From NCBI GenBank assembly GCA_934463425.1, contig CAKSJP010000004.1, positions 1 through 64,000 of the forward strand: a stretch of DNA of 64,000 nucleotides. The letters run 5' to 3'. This stretch comes from an uncultured Ruminococcus sp. (GTDB lineage: Bacteria > Bacillota > Clostridia > Oscillospirales > Ruminococcaceae). The translations under genes were made by a program, and so were the position numbers. Below are positions 1 through 7,985 of the stretch, one piece after another (the first letter of the stretch is position 1; every line of letters begins with the position of its first letter). The notes below the pieces were generated by a model, which was not told the origin of the DNA, ran no database searches, and worked only from the letters and a program-made list of their open reading frames with translations.

Positions 1-1646
1 CCGTTGGGTGCGAACTCTGCGTATGCCTGCTTGTCCCCAGCCTCGCCGGTCTGAGTACCGGTGGAGATGTTGGCAGAAGATCCGCCCTGAGAAGCAGCAG
101 TGGTAGTTGTCTGCTTGCTGGACTTGGTTGTTGCTGCTGTAGTCGTTGTGCTTGCAGTAGTCTTCTTTGTAGACACAGTGGTTGTGATTGCACTGCCGCT
201 GACGCCTTCAATGCTGGAATCTACAGAACCAGTCTTATAGATCGAATACAGACCTGCTGCTGCGCCGACCAGACCAGCGTTGTAGTCCAGGGCCACTTCG
301 TTTGCCTGATAGTCGTTTACGGAATCGGTGTAGGTGAAGTTGGAATCTGCCGGACCGCCGACCAGAGCACCGACCAGCGTGTGGCCATTGCTGCTGTAGT
401 CGGTTCTGCCCTTCATTTCGTCAAAGCTCTGATAGCCGGATGCAGCTCTGTGGTGCGGATACTTTGCAGAATTGCTGTCCATGCCGACAACGAAATTCAC
501 ATTCTTCGGGTTGTTGCCCAGGATCATGCCCATCTGTGCCTTGCACCAACTGGAATAATCCATGCCGCTCTTTGCGGAATATTTCGTGGTAGCCAGTGCT
601 GCCATCTGCAGTGCAGTGTTATAACGTGCACTGCCCCAGTCGCTTTCGCAGTAATATGTGCTTTCGCTGGTGCACTTGCCGTTCAGATATGTGGTGACCT
701 TTGCCCAGTCCATTGCATTGCCGGTGATCTCACTCTGGAGGATCGCAGCACCCAGGCTGACATTATTCCAGCACATGGTGGAGTATACGCCCCACTTGCA
801 TCCGGACTGACCAGACTTACCGGCATTGGAGTCGTTCATGAACTTGTCCAGGAACGCGCTGTAGGTGCTGTCATTGGTTGCCAGGTACAGCCAGCCTGCT
901 GCCCATGCCTGGTCGTCATAGTAATCGTAAGAGCTGTAGAAGTTTGCAGCCTCCGGACAATTTGCCTTATTGGTCTTGATGGAATAATTGTACAGTGCCT
1001 TTGCGTACTTCAGGTCTTCTGCATTGCCGAAGTTGATGTAGTTCACTGCCAGTGCTGCGGCATATTCTGCAGCAATATCGCTGGCATCATCAGAAGTCCA
1101 GTAAGCGGTACGCAGACTCTGATCGTTCTGGGACTCCGGAGAGCACCAGACATCATGGTCAGCCTGTCCTACGCCTACCTGATAGCAGAAACTGGTCACG
1201 GTATCGCCGCTCAGCTTTGTGCTTGCCTTAAAGAAATCGCAGAAGCGATCTGTCAGTGCCTGCAAATGAGCTGCCTGTCCCAGTGCATCATAGCTGTCTT
1301 TAAATTCATAGTAGCCCCAGCCCAGAGTAGATGCAGTATAGCCTGCCGGCAGACCGAACTTTACGTGGTCGCCTGCATCGTGAAAGCCGCCGTCCACCTC
1401 ATCGCTGCCGTGGCAGTTGTCTCTCCAGTCAAACTGAGACGCGCTGCCCACATCAGAGCCACACATATTTCCGTCATAAAAATACATGGAATACTGCAGC
1501 AGCTTTGCATAATTATCATAAGATGCAGCAGATACGCCCATACTCCCCAGCGTTGTCATTCCCGACAGCGCCGTTGTTCCGGTCAGTAATGTCGCAGCAC
1601 TGGCAGCGCATGCCAGTACCCGTTTACCGATCCCAAGTTTCTTCAT
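1..1646 (-). CDS. Secreted glycoside hydrolase family 9 cellulase, C-terminus beyond the window
   Basis: Family 9 endo-/processive glucanase that cleaves beta-1,4-glucan outside the cell by inversion. The start at 1646 follows an AAGGAG site and gives a signal peptide (about residues 1-41, KKLGIGKR then a hydrophobic core ending near VSAAS). The catalytic domain runs from about residue 42 to 465. The DAGD motif at residues 90-93 carries the catalytic-base aspartates, PHHRAASGY is the conserved active-site histidine motif, and E450 in the NEVALDYN motif is the expected general acid. After it comes a Thr/Ser-rich linker (about 475-530) and the start of another module (GDKQAYAEFAPNG) cut off by the window edge. 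By analogy with other ruminococcal enzymes this could lead to a carbohydrate-binding module or a dockerin, but that part is not visible. Transcribed alone from the promoter at 1738-1766. Confidence 0.95.
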   Translation of the reverse strand, partial: MKKLGIGKRVLACAASAATLLTGTTALSGMTTLGSMGVSAASYDNYAKLLQYSMYFYDGNMCGSDVGSASQFDWRDNCHGSDEVDGGFHDAGDHVKFGLPAGYTASTLGWGYYEFKDSYDALGQAAHLQALTDRFCDFFKASTKLSGDTVTSFCYQVGVGQADHDVWCSPESQNDQSLRTAYWTSDDASDIAAEYAAALAVNYINFGNAEDLKYAKALYNYSIKTNKANCPEAANFYSSYDYYDDQAWAAGWLYLATNDSTYSAFLDKFMNDSNAGKSGQSGCKWGVYSTMCWNNVSLGAAILQSEITGNAMDWAKVTTYLNGKCTSESTYYCESDWGSARYNTALQMAALATTKYSAKSGMDYSSWCKAQMGMILGNNPKNVNFVVGMDSNSAKYPHHRAASGYQSFDEMKGRTDYSSNGHTLVGALVGGPADSNFTYTDSVNDYQANEVALDYNAGLVGAAAGLYSIYKTGSVDSSIEGVSGSAITTTVSTKKTTASTTTTAATTKSSKQTTTTAASQGGSSANISTGTQTGEAGDKQAYAEFAPN

Positions 1647-1737
1647 AAAAAAGCTCCTTTCATCAGTCGCATTTTTCTGCCCTGCCCTGCCCCACTTTAG
1701 GGCAATTTTCAAAAGCAGGCAGACATGCCCGAAATTC

Positions 1738-1766
1738 ATTCTATCATACTACACAAAAAAAATCAA
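1738..1766 (-). promoter_or_regulatory. Sigma-A promoter of the GH9 gene
   Basis: On the minus strand TTGATT (1761-1766) and TAGAAT (1738-1743) are separated by 17 bases. The leader to the start codon is about 85 bases. A run of T lies in the spacer. Confidence 0.6.
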
Positions 1767-1875
1767 CAGTTTTTTCTTTTCATACGGAAATTCTATGAAA
1801 CCCGCACAAATGACATGCCGCTTTTTTATACACATTGTCAATTCCAGGGCAATTTTGTTCCATTTTTTCCGGCAT

Positions 1876-1913
1876 ACAAAAAGCCCTTTCCGCGAAATTC
1901 TCGCGAAAAGGGC
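1876..1913 (-). terminator. Intrinsic terminator after the YgjP-like metallopeptidase gene
   Basis: On the minus strand a GC-rich stem (AGCCCTTTTCGCG paired with CGCGGAAAGGGCT, loop AGAATT) is followed by TTTTTG. It sits 25 bases beyond the stop codon at 1939. Confidence 0.85.
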
Positions 1914-1938
1914 TGCTTTCAGCCGGTACACGCCGCGC

Positions 1939-2670
1939 TCACACCCGTATCTGTACCAATTCTCCCAGCTGTTTTTGCAGCTGCTTCCAGTCCGGCAGTT
2001 CTGCGGCAACTGCCGCATAAAACGCCGGGGAGTGGTCAGGGTGGAGAAAGTGCGTAAATTCATGAAACACCACATACTCAATACACCGGGGCGGCGCTGC
2101 CAGAAGCCGGAAATTAAAGGTGAGCACACCCCGTCCGGGACGACAGTTCCCCCACTGCGAAACCATTTTCCGAAAGCGGATCTCCGGAAATGCCACGCCT
2201 TTTTCCGCAAACACCGGATATACCGCCCGGCAGAGATTCCGCACCGCCTTTTCGCAGGCATTCTCCCACCAGCGGTCGAACACGCGCTTTCTGTCGGCAC
2301 TGTCTGCCGGATCATGCACCAGAAGCAGCAGTTTTTCTCCCTCTGTCCGGACACACGCCCGGCTGCTCCGGCCGATTTCCAGATGATAACACCTTCCCAG
2401 ATAGAGGACGCTCTCCCCGCTGCTATAATTTTGGGGATACTGCTGTTGTTTTTCCCGGGCTGATGCAGCATATCGACACAGTGTTTCCAAAATCCGCGCC
2501 CCATGCTGCTGCAAAAACTGTTCCACCAGCTCCAGCGGAGCAGACGGGGGCGCAGAAACAGTAATGCCCGACTCCTGGCGAAGCCGCAGATTGATGTTTT
2601 TCACGGCTTTTCGCTCCAGAGTATAGGAGACGATCTCTCCGCAAAGGGTGATGGTACGCTGTTCTTTCAT
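1939..2670 (-). CDS. YgjP/WSS-type zinc metallopeptidase (M48-related, DUF45)
   Basis: A 243-residue protein of the YgjP-like metallopeptidase family, usually described as putative zinc-dependent proteases of unknown substrate. The zinc motif HEFTHF (HExxH) lies about 40 residues from the C-terminus, preceded by the family's SQWGNCRPGRG and YVVFHE segments. A conserved histidine follows in LHPDHSPAF, the likely third ligand. The start at 2670 is preferred over upstream in-frame ATGs because GAGGAG lies just before it and the family begins in this way (KEQRTITLCGE). It appears soluble. It is probably transcribed alone, between its own terminator and that of the upstream channel gene. Confidence 0.85.
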   Translation of the reverse strand: MKEQRTITLCGEIVSYTLERKAVKNINLRLRQESGITVSAPPSAPLELVEQFLQQHGARILETLCRYAASAREKQQQYPQNYSSGESVLYLGRCYHLEIGRSSRACVRTEGEKLLLLVHDPADSADRKRVFDRWWENACEKAVRNLCRAVYPVFAEKGVAFPEIRFRKMVSQWGNCRPGRGVLTFNFRLLAAPPRCIEYVVFHEFTHFLHPDHSPAFYAAVAAELPDWKQLQKQLGELVQIRV

Positions 2671-2767
2671 CCGGCTTTCTCCTCTCTGTGATGCTGCGCA
2701 CAGGACTGCAGGCGACACCTGCAGCTCTACCCGTACATGATTTTCGCGCATCTGTCCGCCCCACAGC

Positions 2768-2793
2768 AAAAAGTCTCCCGAACCAGGGAGACT
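2768..2793 (-). terminator. Intrinsic terminator after the formate/nitrite channel gene
   Basis: Minus strand AGTCTCCC, loop TGGTTC, GGGAGACT, then TTTTTG; 8 bases after the stop codon at 2801. A separate palindrome CTGCAGG-TGTCG-CCTGCAG at 2710-2728 lies between this and the metallopeptidase start, function unknown. Confidence 0.85.
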
Positions 2794-2800
2794 CTGTGGA

Positions 2801-3484
2801 TCAAAGAGGATTCCGGGACAGACGCTTTAACAGGGGAATACACACGCCGCCGCACAGATTGCCCAGAATCACCGCAGGAAAATAGCACAGGGCGCGGAGC
2901 GGATCCGGACAGCCTGCCATGACATAATAGAACACGTCTGCCACGCAGTGGTTAAAGCCCGACAGGATAAATACCATAATGGGCATCACTACAATGAATA
3001 CGCCGCCGATAAAGTTTTTCTTTTCATTGCAGCGCCGCGATCCCTCCACAGCGGAAAACATCAGAACGCCGCAGAAGAACGCCAGCACAAAGGAGCTGAG
3101 CAGACTGTCGCCCAGTTTCGCGGACATGGTCGCCTGGGCGCGATCCATCAGCGTCACGTCCATACCGTTCACCGGCACATCTGCCGCAAAACGCGTCAGA
3201 TACACGATGCCTGCCGTCAGGCTCGCACCGATGGCGTTCGCCAAAAAGGTGAAAAAGGTCTCACCCACATAAGCCTTGTCCCGGTCGAAAATATAGCCGA
3301 CCTTTCCGGTGTACAGCCCGTACTGGAACTGTACGATACAGAACAGCCCCAGAGAGAACAGGAATGCCCCCAGATAACGGTTTTCACAGGACATGCTCAC
3401 CACACAGCCGATGCCGATCATCAGACCGGACAGCATGCCGTCTGCCAAAAAAGACAGCCACTTGTTTTTCGGTTTCTTTTCCAT
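2801..3484 (-). CDS. Formate/nitrite transporter (FNT) family channel
   Basis: A 227-residue integral membrane protein with the FNT fold: six hydrophobic segments, a conserved glycine-rich helix near GLMIGIGC, the half-helix LANAIGAS, and the signature SGFNHCVADVFYY, which carries the central pore histidine. FNT channels pass formate, nitrite or hydrosulfide according to subtype; the substrate here cannot be assigned from sequence. In a fermenting anaerobe formate export is a reasonable guess. The start at 3484 has AGGA about 9 bases upstream; a longer frame from 3535 would overlap the preceding gene. Forms a likely operon with the upstream 102-residue protein (19-base gap). Confidence 0.88.
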   Translation of the reverse strand: MEKKPKNKWLSFLADGMLSGLMIGIGCVVSMSCENRYLGAFLFSLGLFCIVQFQYGLYTGKVGYIFDRDKAYVGETFFTFLANAIGASLTAGIVYLTRFAADVPVNGMDVTLMDRAQATMSAKLGDSLLSSFVLAFFCGVLMFSAVEGSRRCNEKKNFIGGVFIVVMPIMVFILSGFNHCVADVFYYVMAGCPDPLRALCYFPAVILGNLCGGVCIPLLKRLSRNPL

Positions 3485-3503
3485 GTTTGATTTCCTACAC
3501 TTT

Positions 3504-3812
3504 CTATGCAAAATAAGCGGACGGATCGCCGTCATTCACGGAAATGATATGCAGCGGTGCCTGGAGATCCGGCAGCAAAAAGCCGCCTTCGATGCAGGCA
3601 GAACTGCAAAACGCAAACATCGACGGATAGGTTTCATCATCCATATAGAACGGTTCCCGTTCATTTTCCGGATTTACGCCCACCCGATAGAGTCCGTCTG
3701 CATAGTGAAACAGAATATCCAGCTTTTTGCCCCGATGCTTCCGCATCAGCGCGATAACATCTCCAGAATTGGCCGAAACGCTCTTCCAGTCAAAAGAAAG
3801 TACTTCTTCCAT
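3504..3812 (-). CDS. Hypothetical protein, 102 residues
   Basis: Not recognised. Acidic soluble protein without signal peptide or membrane segment, beginning MEEVLSFDWK and ending in NDGDPSAYFA. GAGGAG lies 11 bases before the start. It has an alternating beta pattern in the middle (KKLDILFHYADGLYRVGV), suggesting a small alpha/beta fold. It lies 19 bases upstream of the FNT channel gene and is probably cotranscribed with it. A role connected to the channel would be a guess. Confidence 0.7.
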   Translation of the reverse strand: MEEVLSFDWKSVSANSGDVIALMRKHRGKKLDILFHYADGLYRVGVNPENEREPFYMDDETYPSMFAFCSSACIEGGFLLPDLQAPLHIISVNDGDPSAYFA

Positions 3813-3833
3813 TTTTTTCTACACTCCTCACAC

Positions 3834-3865
3834 AAAAACAGCACATCCTGCAAAGAGGCTGTGCC
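3834..3865 (-). terminator. Possible weak terminator after the zinc-ribbon gene
   Basis: Minus strand GCACAGCC and GGATGTGC can pair with one mismatch across a TCTTTGCA loop, followed by TGTTTTTG. The stem is imperfect, so read-through into the 102-residue gene is possible. Confidence 0.4.
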
Positions 3866-3889
3866 GTTCTTTTTGTTAAAACTCTATGA

Positions 3890-4234
3890 TCAGTCCAGCT
3901 TTGCGCCGCAGTTGCCGCAGAAGCCGAAGGTGTACTTTTCATCAAACCGTGCACCGCACTGTCCGCAGATGCGAACACCCTTCAAAGAACTGAGGTCGCC
4001 CTGCATGCTGGCGATCCGGCGCTTTCTGTCGTCGATGTCTGCACACAGTTCCATTTCTGCCTTATGATCGCCGGTGGGGTTCTCATAGAACAGTCTGCCG
4101 ATCTCGGTCATGACTTCCTGGATACGCTCTTTCTCATAAGCGATCTTCTTTTTCAGATTGCTGGTCTCAGCAGCGCTCTTAGAAGATTCACTTACGCTGC
4201 GGCTTACCTGGTTTACCTTGTCAAAAAGTCCCAT
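3890..4234 (-). CDS. Coiled-coil protein with a C-terminal zinc ribbon
   Basis: A 114-residue protein. Residues about 10-80 are a predicted amphipathic coiled coil (LKKKIAYEKERIQEV and following heptads). The C-terminus carries two CxxC knuckles, CGQCG and CGNCG, spaced about 17 residues apart: a four-cysteine zinc ribbon. This architecture is common in small Firmicute proteins of unknown function. The start at 4234 (GLFDKVNQ) is preferred to one five codons earlier because GGAG is correctly spaced only for the shorter form. It is driven by the consensus promoter at 4334-4362. Confidence 0.8.
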   Translation of the reverse strand: MGLFDKVNQVSRSVSESSKSAAETSNLKKKIAYEKERIQEVMTEIGRLFYENPTGDHKAEMELCADIDDRKRRIASMQGDLSSLKGVRICGQCGARFDEKYTFGFCGNCGAKLD

Positions 4235-4333
4235 ATTCAATAGCTCCATTCTCCGGGATTGCCATTTTTCAGCGATGGTATTTCAGCTTTTCAAATCATC
4301 TCTTACAATTCCGGTTTTCATATCGTTATTTAA

Positions 4334-4362
4334 ATTATACATGATACACAACTTTTTGTCAA
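4334..4362 (-). promoter_or_regulatory. Consensus sigma-A promoter for the zinc-ribbon gene
   Basis: Minus strand TTGACA (4357-4362), 17-base spacer, TATAAT (4334-4339). The leader is about 95 bases. Confidence 0.8.
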
Positions 4363-4417
4363 GAGGTATTTTCACAGAGAAGAAAGCACCAGGATCATTC
4401 CGCCGGAATCCGCCGGT

Positions 4418-5848
4418 TTATGCCTCAACCGGTGCGAAGCGGATGCGGATCTGGGGCAGTTCATGGAGAACGGTATCGCAGTGATACAGCCCGTCCTCTG
4501 CGGACAGATCGTTTTCTCCGGTTGCCGGCGGCGCGAAGATCTTCAGGGTCATGTCAGCTTCACCCGAAAGCGGCTTTTCAAAGAATGCCGCCATCAGATC
4601 GACTGTCTTGGTCTTGGGTGCTTTATAGAACCACTTGCCGTTCAGCTCCAGCATCAGGTTGCTTTCTTCGGTAAAGCTCACCTCACAGAAGGTGGGGTTC
4701 TTCTCGAAGTGCAGCGGGATCTCCAGACCCTCTGCGTCCTCGGAATTGCTCCAGCGCAGCGTAACGGGCAGCTGCACCTCGCCCTCCTGCCGGATGATCT
4801 GGGGCTTGAACCAGTCGCGCTGGATGATTTCCTTATAGGTATCCAGCACCGGCTGTGCAATGCCTACATCGGCATTGTTGGGATCTTCGATCTCCAGTCC
4901 CAGTCTGCCGCGGTCGCGGAACTGGTAGAAGGTAAAGGCGCTGAACCAGTCTGCCTGTTCTGCTTCCAGCTTATCGCAGAATTCCTTTACCATGTCTGCC
5001 TGCTCATAAGGTCCGGTGACATCGCCGTCTGCGTTGAACTCTGCCATAGTCATGGGCTTTGCCACGCCGCCGTTGAGATAGCGGAAGCGCTCGAAGCTGC
5101 GCTTGGTCTTTTCGTAGGTGTCCGCCACAGTGCCGCGGCTGTGAGTCGTGCCGCCGTGCTCTGCCACGTCATAGGGCCAGCCCCAGTGGAGCGCCATGTA
5201 CTTATCCACAGACCAGACATCTGCCGCCGGGATCGTCTGCGCAAACTCGGCTTCCTTTTCCATCTCTTCCTTGGAGAGATCCTCGATGCCGCCGATGCAG
5301 ATGATGGTTTGCACATTCGGTGCATGCTCCTTGATGATGCGGCTGGCGCGGACAAAGAAGTCTGCCACCTCCTGATAAGTGCAGCGCTTATTGAACGAGA
5401 ACCAGTTGCCCGTTGCCTCGTGATTGATGCGCAGGAACACTCTGCCGAAGGGTTTCAGATCCTCGCCGATGGCAGCCAGGTGCTCATCCGAAACGTGGGG
5501 ATCGATGGTCAGGGTCAGGGAAACGTCCTGTCCGTGCTGACGGATCTCGCGCATATAATTGAACGGTTCGCCGTCGGTATTGCCGCCCAGACCGCCCTTA
5601 TAGGTGAAATAGTCATCATAGGGATAGTCCCAGGCAAAGCTGACATCAGGGCTTGCGTGTACCACGCTGGCGCGTCCCGGCCAGCCCTCGTCCAGGGGAT
5701 AATAGCAGTACATCAGGCTGATGCTGCGGTGCGGTCTGCCCATCTTTGCCAGGATATAGTCCTGGCTGACATACTCGCCGCGCTCGCTGCCGTCTCCCAG
5801 ATCAACGGCGCACTTTGCCTTTCCCATATGAATGCGGTAAACTTCCAT
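4418..5848 (-). CDS. GH26-like clan GH-A glycoside hydrolase, probably cytoplasmic
   Basis: A 476-residue protein with a TIM-barrel glycosidase pattern in residues about 40-345. RINHEATGNWFSFN resembles the acid/base segment of GH26 enzymes, with E144 as the candidate acid/base. MTMAEFNADG supplies E270 as the candidate nucleophile. Residues about 350-476 look like a beta-sandwich appended domain. There is no signal peptide, so the enzyme would act on imported oligosaccharides, or it is not a classical mannanase at all. The start at 5848 has AAGGAG seven bases upstream; the frame extends 11 codons further without a site. Monocistronic from the promoter at 5902-5930. Family assignment is by motif only: GH26 or another GH-A family is possible. 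Confidence 0.7.
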   Translation of the reverse strand: MEVYRIHMGKAKCAVDLGDGSERGEYVSQDYILAKMGRPHRSISLMYCYYPLDEGWPGRASVVHASPDVSFAWDYPYDDYFTYKGGLGGNTDGEPFNYMREIRQHGQDVSLTLTIDPHVSDEHLAAIGEDLKPFGRVFLRINHEATGNWFSFNKRCTYQEVADFFVRASRIIKEHAPNVQTIICIGGIEDLSKEEMEKEAEFAQTIPAADVWSVDKYMALHWGWPYDVAEHGGTTHSRGTVADTYEKTKRSFERFRYLNGGVAKPMTMAEFNADGDVTGPYEQADMVKEFCDKLEAEQADWFSAFTFYQFRDRGRLGLEIEDPNNADVGIAQPVLDTYKEIIQRDWFKPQIIRQEGEVQLPVTLRWSNSEDAEGLEIPLHFEKNPTFCEVSFTEESNLMLELNGKWFYKAPKTKTVDLMAAFFEKPLSGEADMTLKIFAPPATGENDLSAEDGLYHCDTVLHELPQIRIRFAPVEA

Positions 5849-5901
5849 GTATATTCTCCTTTTCGGTGATTTTCTGCACATTCTGTGCGGTGTTGCATTT
5901 C

Positions 5902-5930
5902 ATTATACCGGATTTCGACGGTGCTGTCAA
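5902..5930 (-). promoter_or_regulatory. Consensus sigma-A promoter of the GH26-like gene
   Basis: Minus strand TTGACA (5925-5930), 17-base spacer, TATAAT (5902-5907), about 50 bases before the start codon. Confidence 0.85.
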
Positions 5931-5969
5931 GAGCCTTTTTGAGAAAACAGGCATAAATTAAGTTTCCCT

Positions 5970-6053
5970 TGAAAAAGCGCCCATAGGCTGACTGAGGAAT
6001 TGATGACATTTCCTCACCCTGCAGGGGATCACCCTTTTCAAAGGAGGCTAACC
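5970..6053 (+). repeat. Dispersed intergenic repeat (degenerate copy)
   Basis: Read on the minus strand this segment has GGTTAGCCTCC, a short AAAGG-rich arm, and GATTCCTCAGTCAGC-like bases. This matches, from general knowledge, a palindromic intergenic repeat frequent in gut Firmicutes. It encodes nothing and lies between the GH26-like gene promoter and the terminator of the next gene. Confidence 0.5.
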
Positions 6054-6104
6054 AAAAAAGAGCATCTCCCACAGGATCTCTCCCGCGCAGAGATGCTCTT
6101 TTGA
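6054..6104 (-). terminator. Intrinsic terminator after the 96-residue gene, end of the ABC operon
   Basis: Minus strand AAGAGCATCTC and GAGATGCTCTT pair perfectly over 11 bases, followed by TTTTTTGG. The opposite strand also has a short T run, so it may work both ways. Confidence 0.85.
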
Positions 6105-6117
6105 AAGCAAATCGGAT

Positions 6118-6408
6118 TTACTTTGCTGCTGCGTCCTTTTCGGCGCGCTTCAGCCAGACGTTTGCCAGATCTGCCGCCTCATACAAATTCGGTCGGTCGG
6201 AAGTTTTGGTGATTGCCTTTACCGGATCCGGCTCTTTGGTCGCCATCTGGTACACACGCACCTTGTCTGCGACTTTCAGTCCGTTTACCTCCTGCTGATG
6301 CACGATCTGCATCATCACCACGAAAGGCTCTGACATATACCCGTAATAGATCTCATTTCCCTTGCGTACCAGCGGATAGCCGCGGTACATAAAAAATTCC
6401 TGATTCAT
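6118..6408 (-). CDS. Small conserved-looking hypothetical protein, 96 residues
   Basis: Not recognised. A basic, soluble 96-residue protein, beginning MNQEFFMYRGYPLVRK and ending with an alpha-helical region rich in Ala and Lys. AAGGAAGGAAC precedes the start. The N-terminal half alternates like a small beta-sheet (PLVRKGNEIYYGYM, PFVVMMQIVHQQ) and could be a compact RNA- or peptide-binding domain; this is inference. It lies 62 bases after the DUF4340 gene and before the operon terminator, so it may be the last gene of that transcript. Confidence 0.72.
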   Translation of the reverse strand: MNQEFFMYRGYPLVRKGNEIYYGYMSEPFVVMMQIVHQQEVNGLKVADKVRVYQMATKEPDPVKAITKTSDRPNLYEAADLANVWLKRAEKDAAAK

Positions 6409-6470
6409 TGATGTTCCTTCCTTTCTCCGGCAGCATCCCGAAGGAATCGCAATGGGATTCCCGACGATGC

Positions 6471-7967
6471 TCAGCTCCAGTTTGTCGTAAAGTCTTGGCT
6501 TGTGTCGCTATAGATCTTCATATTATTCAGCAGCGTGTCCAGATAGCTCTTCCGGCAGGTATAGGCAGACTTGCCGTCAACGGTGATGAGACAGGTGAAA
6601 TCGTCTATGGCATAGAACTGCAGATCCCGGTCGAACGCACCGTCCTGTGTCTTGACATGGATCTCGCCCAGCATCTCGCCGCTGGGTGTACCATCCAGCT
6701 TTATGGTCTCTGCCGTGGTGTTCAGCAGGAACGAATAAAACTGACGATAGCGTTCAGAGTCCGTACTCTCTCCGTTCAGCGTCACCACAGCGGAATCCTT
6801 GTCGCTGCCGACCACGCTGAACTGGAACTTCTGGTCTCCTACGCTGACATCCAGAGAGCCCACATCCCACACATAGGTGCCGAACACCAGCTTGGATGCA
6901 ATGTCCGTGGGCGTTGTTGTCGCCCAGACTAAGTTTTCTTCTGTCACCTGATAGATCGCATCAATGCCGCTGAGCATTGCATAATAGTACGCGGTCTCTG
7001 TGCCGCTCTCCTCGTCCTTTTCGGTAAAGCGTTCACCAAATGTCAGCACATAGGTGTTGCCGTCTGCACATGCCATCGTGGCTGTGCCAAAGGGATCGTC
7101 CAGTCCGGCATTCGTCAGATCCTCTACGCCGGGATGGGGCACAGCAACCTTTTCTGCCTTGAGCCCGAACATTCCGGTCACCACCGGCGTAGAACGGTCA
7201 ACGCTCAGGTATGCCGGCACCGGTGAAACCATTTCATGGCTTGCCACCGTGCCTCCCATAGAAGTGTTGTCTGCGGCAGCTTCGTCATAATCCAGTTCCA
7301 GGGTATAATCCATGTCCTTCCGGTCGATGGTCAGCGAATTGACAATGGGATAGTCGTTCTCATCCGCCGGTGCTTCCAGCATGGTCTTGGACAAGAAGTC
7401 CTCTGCCGACTTGCTGAAATTTGCCACCAGGGAGGTTTTTACCGTATATACCGTGTCCTGATCTGCCGGTGCAAAATAGGTGTAGGTAGCATCTGCCGCG
7501 GCATTGCCCACACGGAAGCGATAGTCACTGCCGTCCGCAAAATGCAGCGTCACAGCCACCGCTTCGGCATCATCCAGCCCGAACTTTTCCAGATCCGAGC
7601 AGTTCTCTTCCACCAGACCGCTGGCCTCCATCGAAGCCGTGTTATTGGACAGCGTCCACAGGGTCGAAGTGTCCATGGGGAGATCCTCCCAGCCGGAGAC
7701 CGCATAAGCCGCGTGATTGTCACCGTCACCGGTGCCCTCTGCGGTGCGTACCACTTCAAATGTGCCCGATGCATTTGTCACATCAATAGAAGTGACATCG
7801 TTGGGATCTTCTGTGGTCAGGGGAATACTCTCGCTGCTGTCCGCTGCGGAAGAAGCAGACGAAGCGGAATCCTCATCCGGCGAATTTTGCAGCAGAAAGA
7901 ATGCTGCTGTGCCCAGTGCTGCCACCAGTACCACTCCGCCGATGATTCCAAGCGTCTTTTTACGCAT
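6471..7967 (-). CDS. DUF4340 membrane-anchored extracellular protein of a Gld-like ABC system
   Basis: A 498-residue protein with one N-terminal transmembrane segment (residues about 7-27) and a Ser/Ala/Asp-rich tether. The long extracytoplasmic part has the repeated beta-rich pattern of DUF4340 (VTSIDVTNASGTFEV near residue 60, VYTVKTSL near 180). DUF4340 genes often follow gliding-type ABC exporter genes, including in non-gliding Firmicutes, where their task is unknown. It is the fourth gene of the operon, 18 bases after the GldG-like gene. It probably forms an extracytoplasmic accessory subunit. No catalytic motif was seen. Confidence 0.85.
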   Translation of the reverse strand: MRKKTLGIIGGVVLVAALGTAAFFLLQNSPDEDSASSASSAADSSESIPLTTEDPNDVTSIDVTNASGTFEVVRTAEGTGDGDNHAAYAVSGWEDLPMDTSTLWTLSNNTASMEASGLVEENCSDLEKFGLDDAEAVAVTLHFADGSDYRFRVGNAAADATYTYFAPADQDTVYTVKTSLVANFSKSAEDFLSKTMLEAPADENDYPIVNSLTIDRKDMDYTLELDYDEAAADNTSMGGTVASHEMVSPVPAYLSVDRSTPVVTGMFGLKAEKVAVPHPGVEDLTNAGLDDPFGTATMACADGNTYVLTFGERFTEKDEESGTETAYYYAMLSGIDAIYQVTEENLVWATTTPTDIASKLVFGTYVWDVGSLDVSVGDQKFQFSVVGSDKDSAVVTLNGESTDSERYRQFYSFLLNTTAETIKLDGTPSGEMLGEIHVKTQDGAFDRDLQFYAIDDFTCLITVDGKSAYTCRKSYLDTLLNNMKIYSDTSQDFTTNWS

Positions 7968-7985
7968 GATGATCCATCCTTTCGC

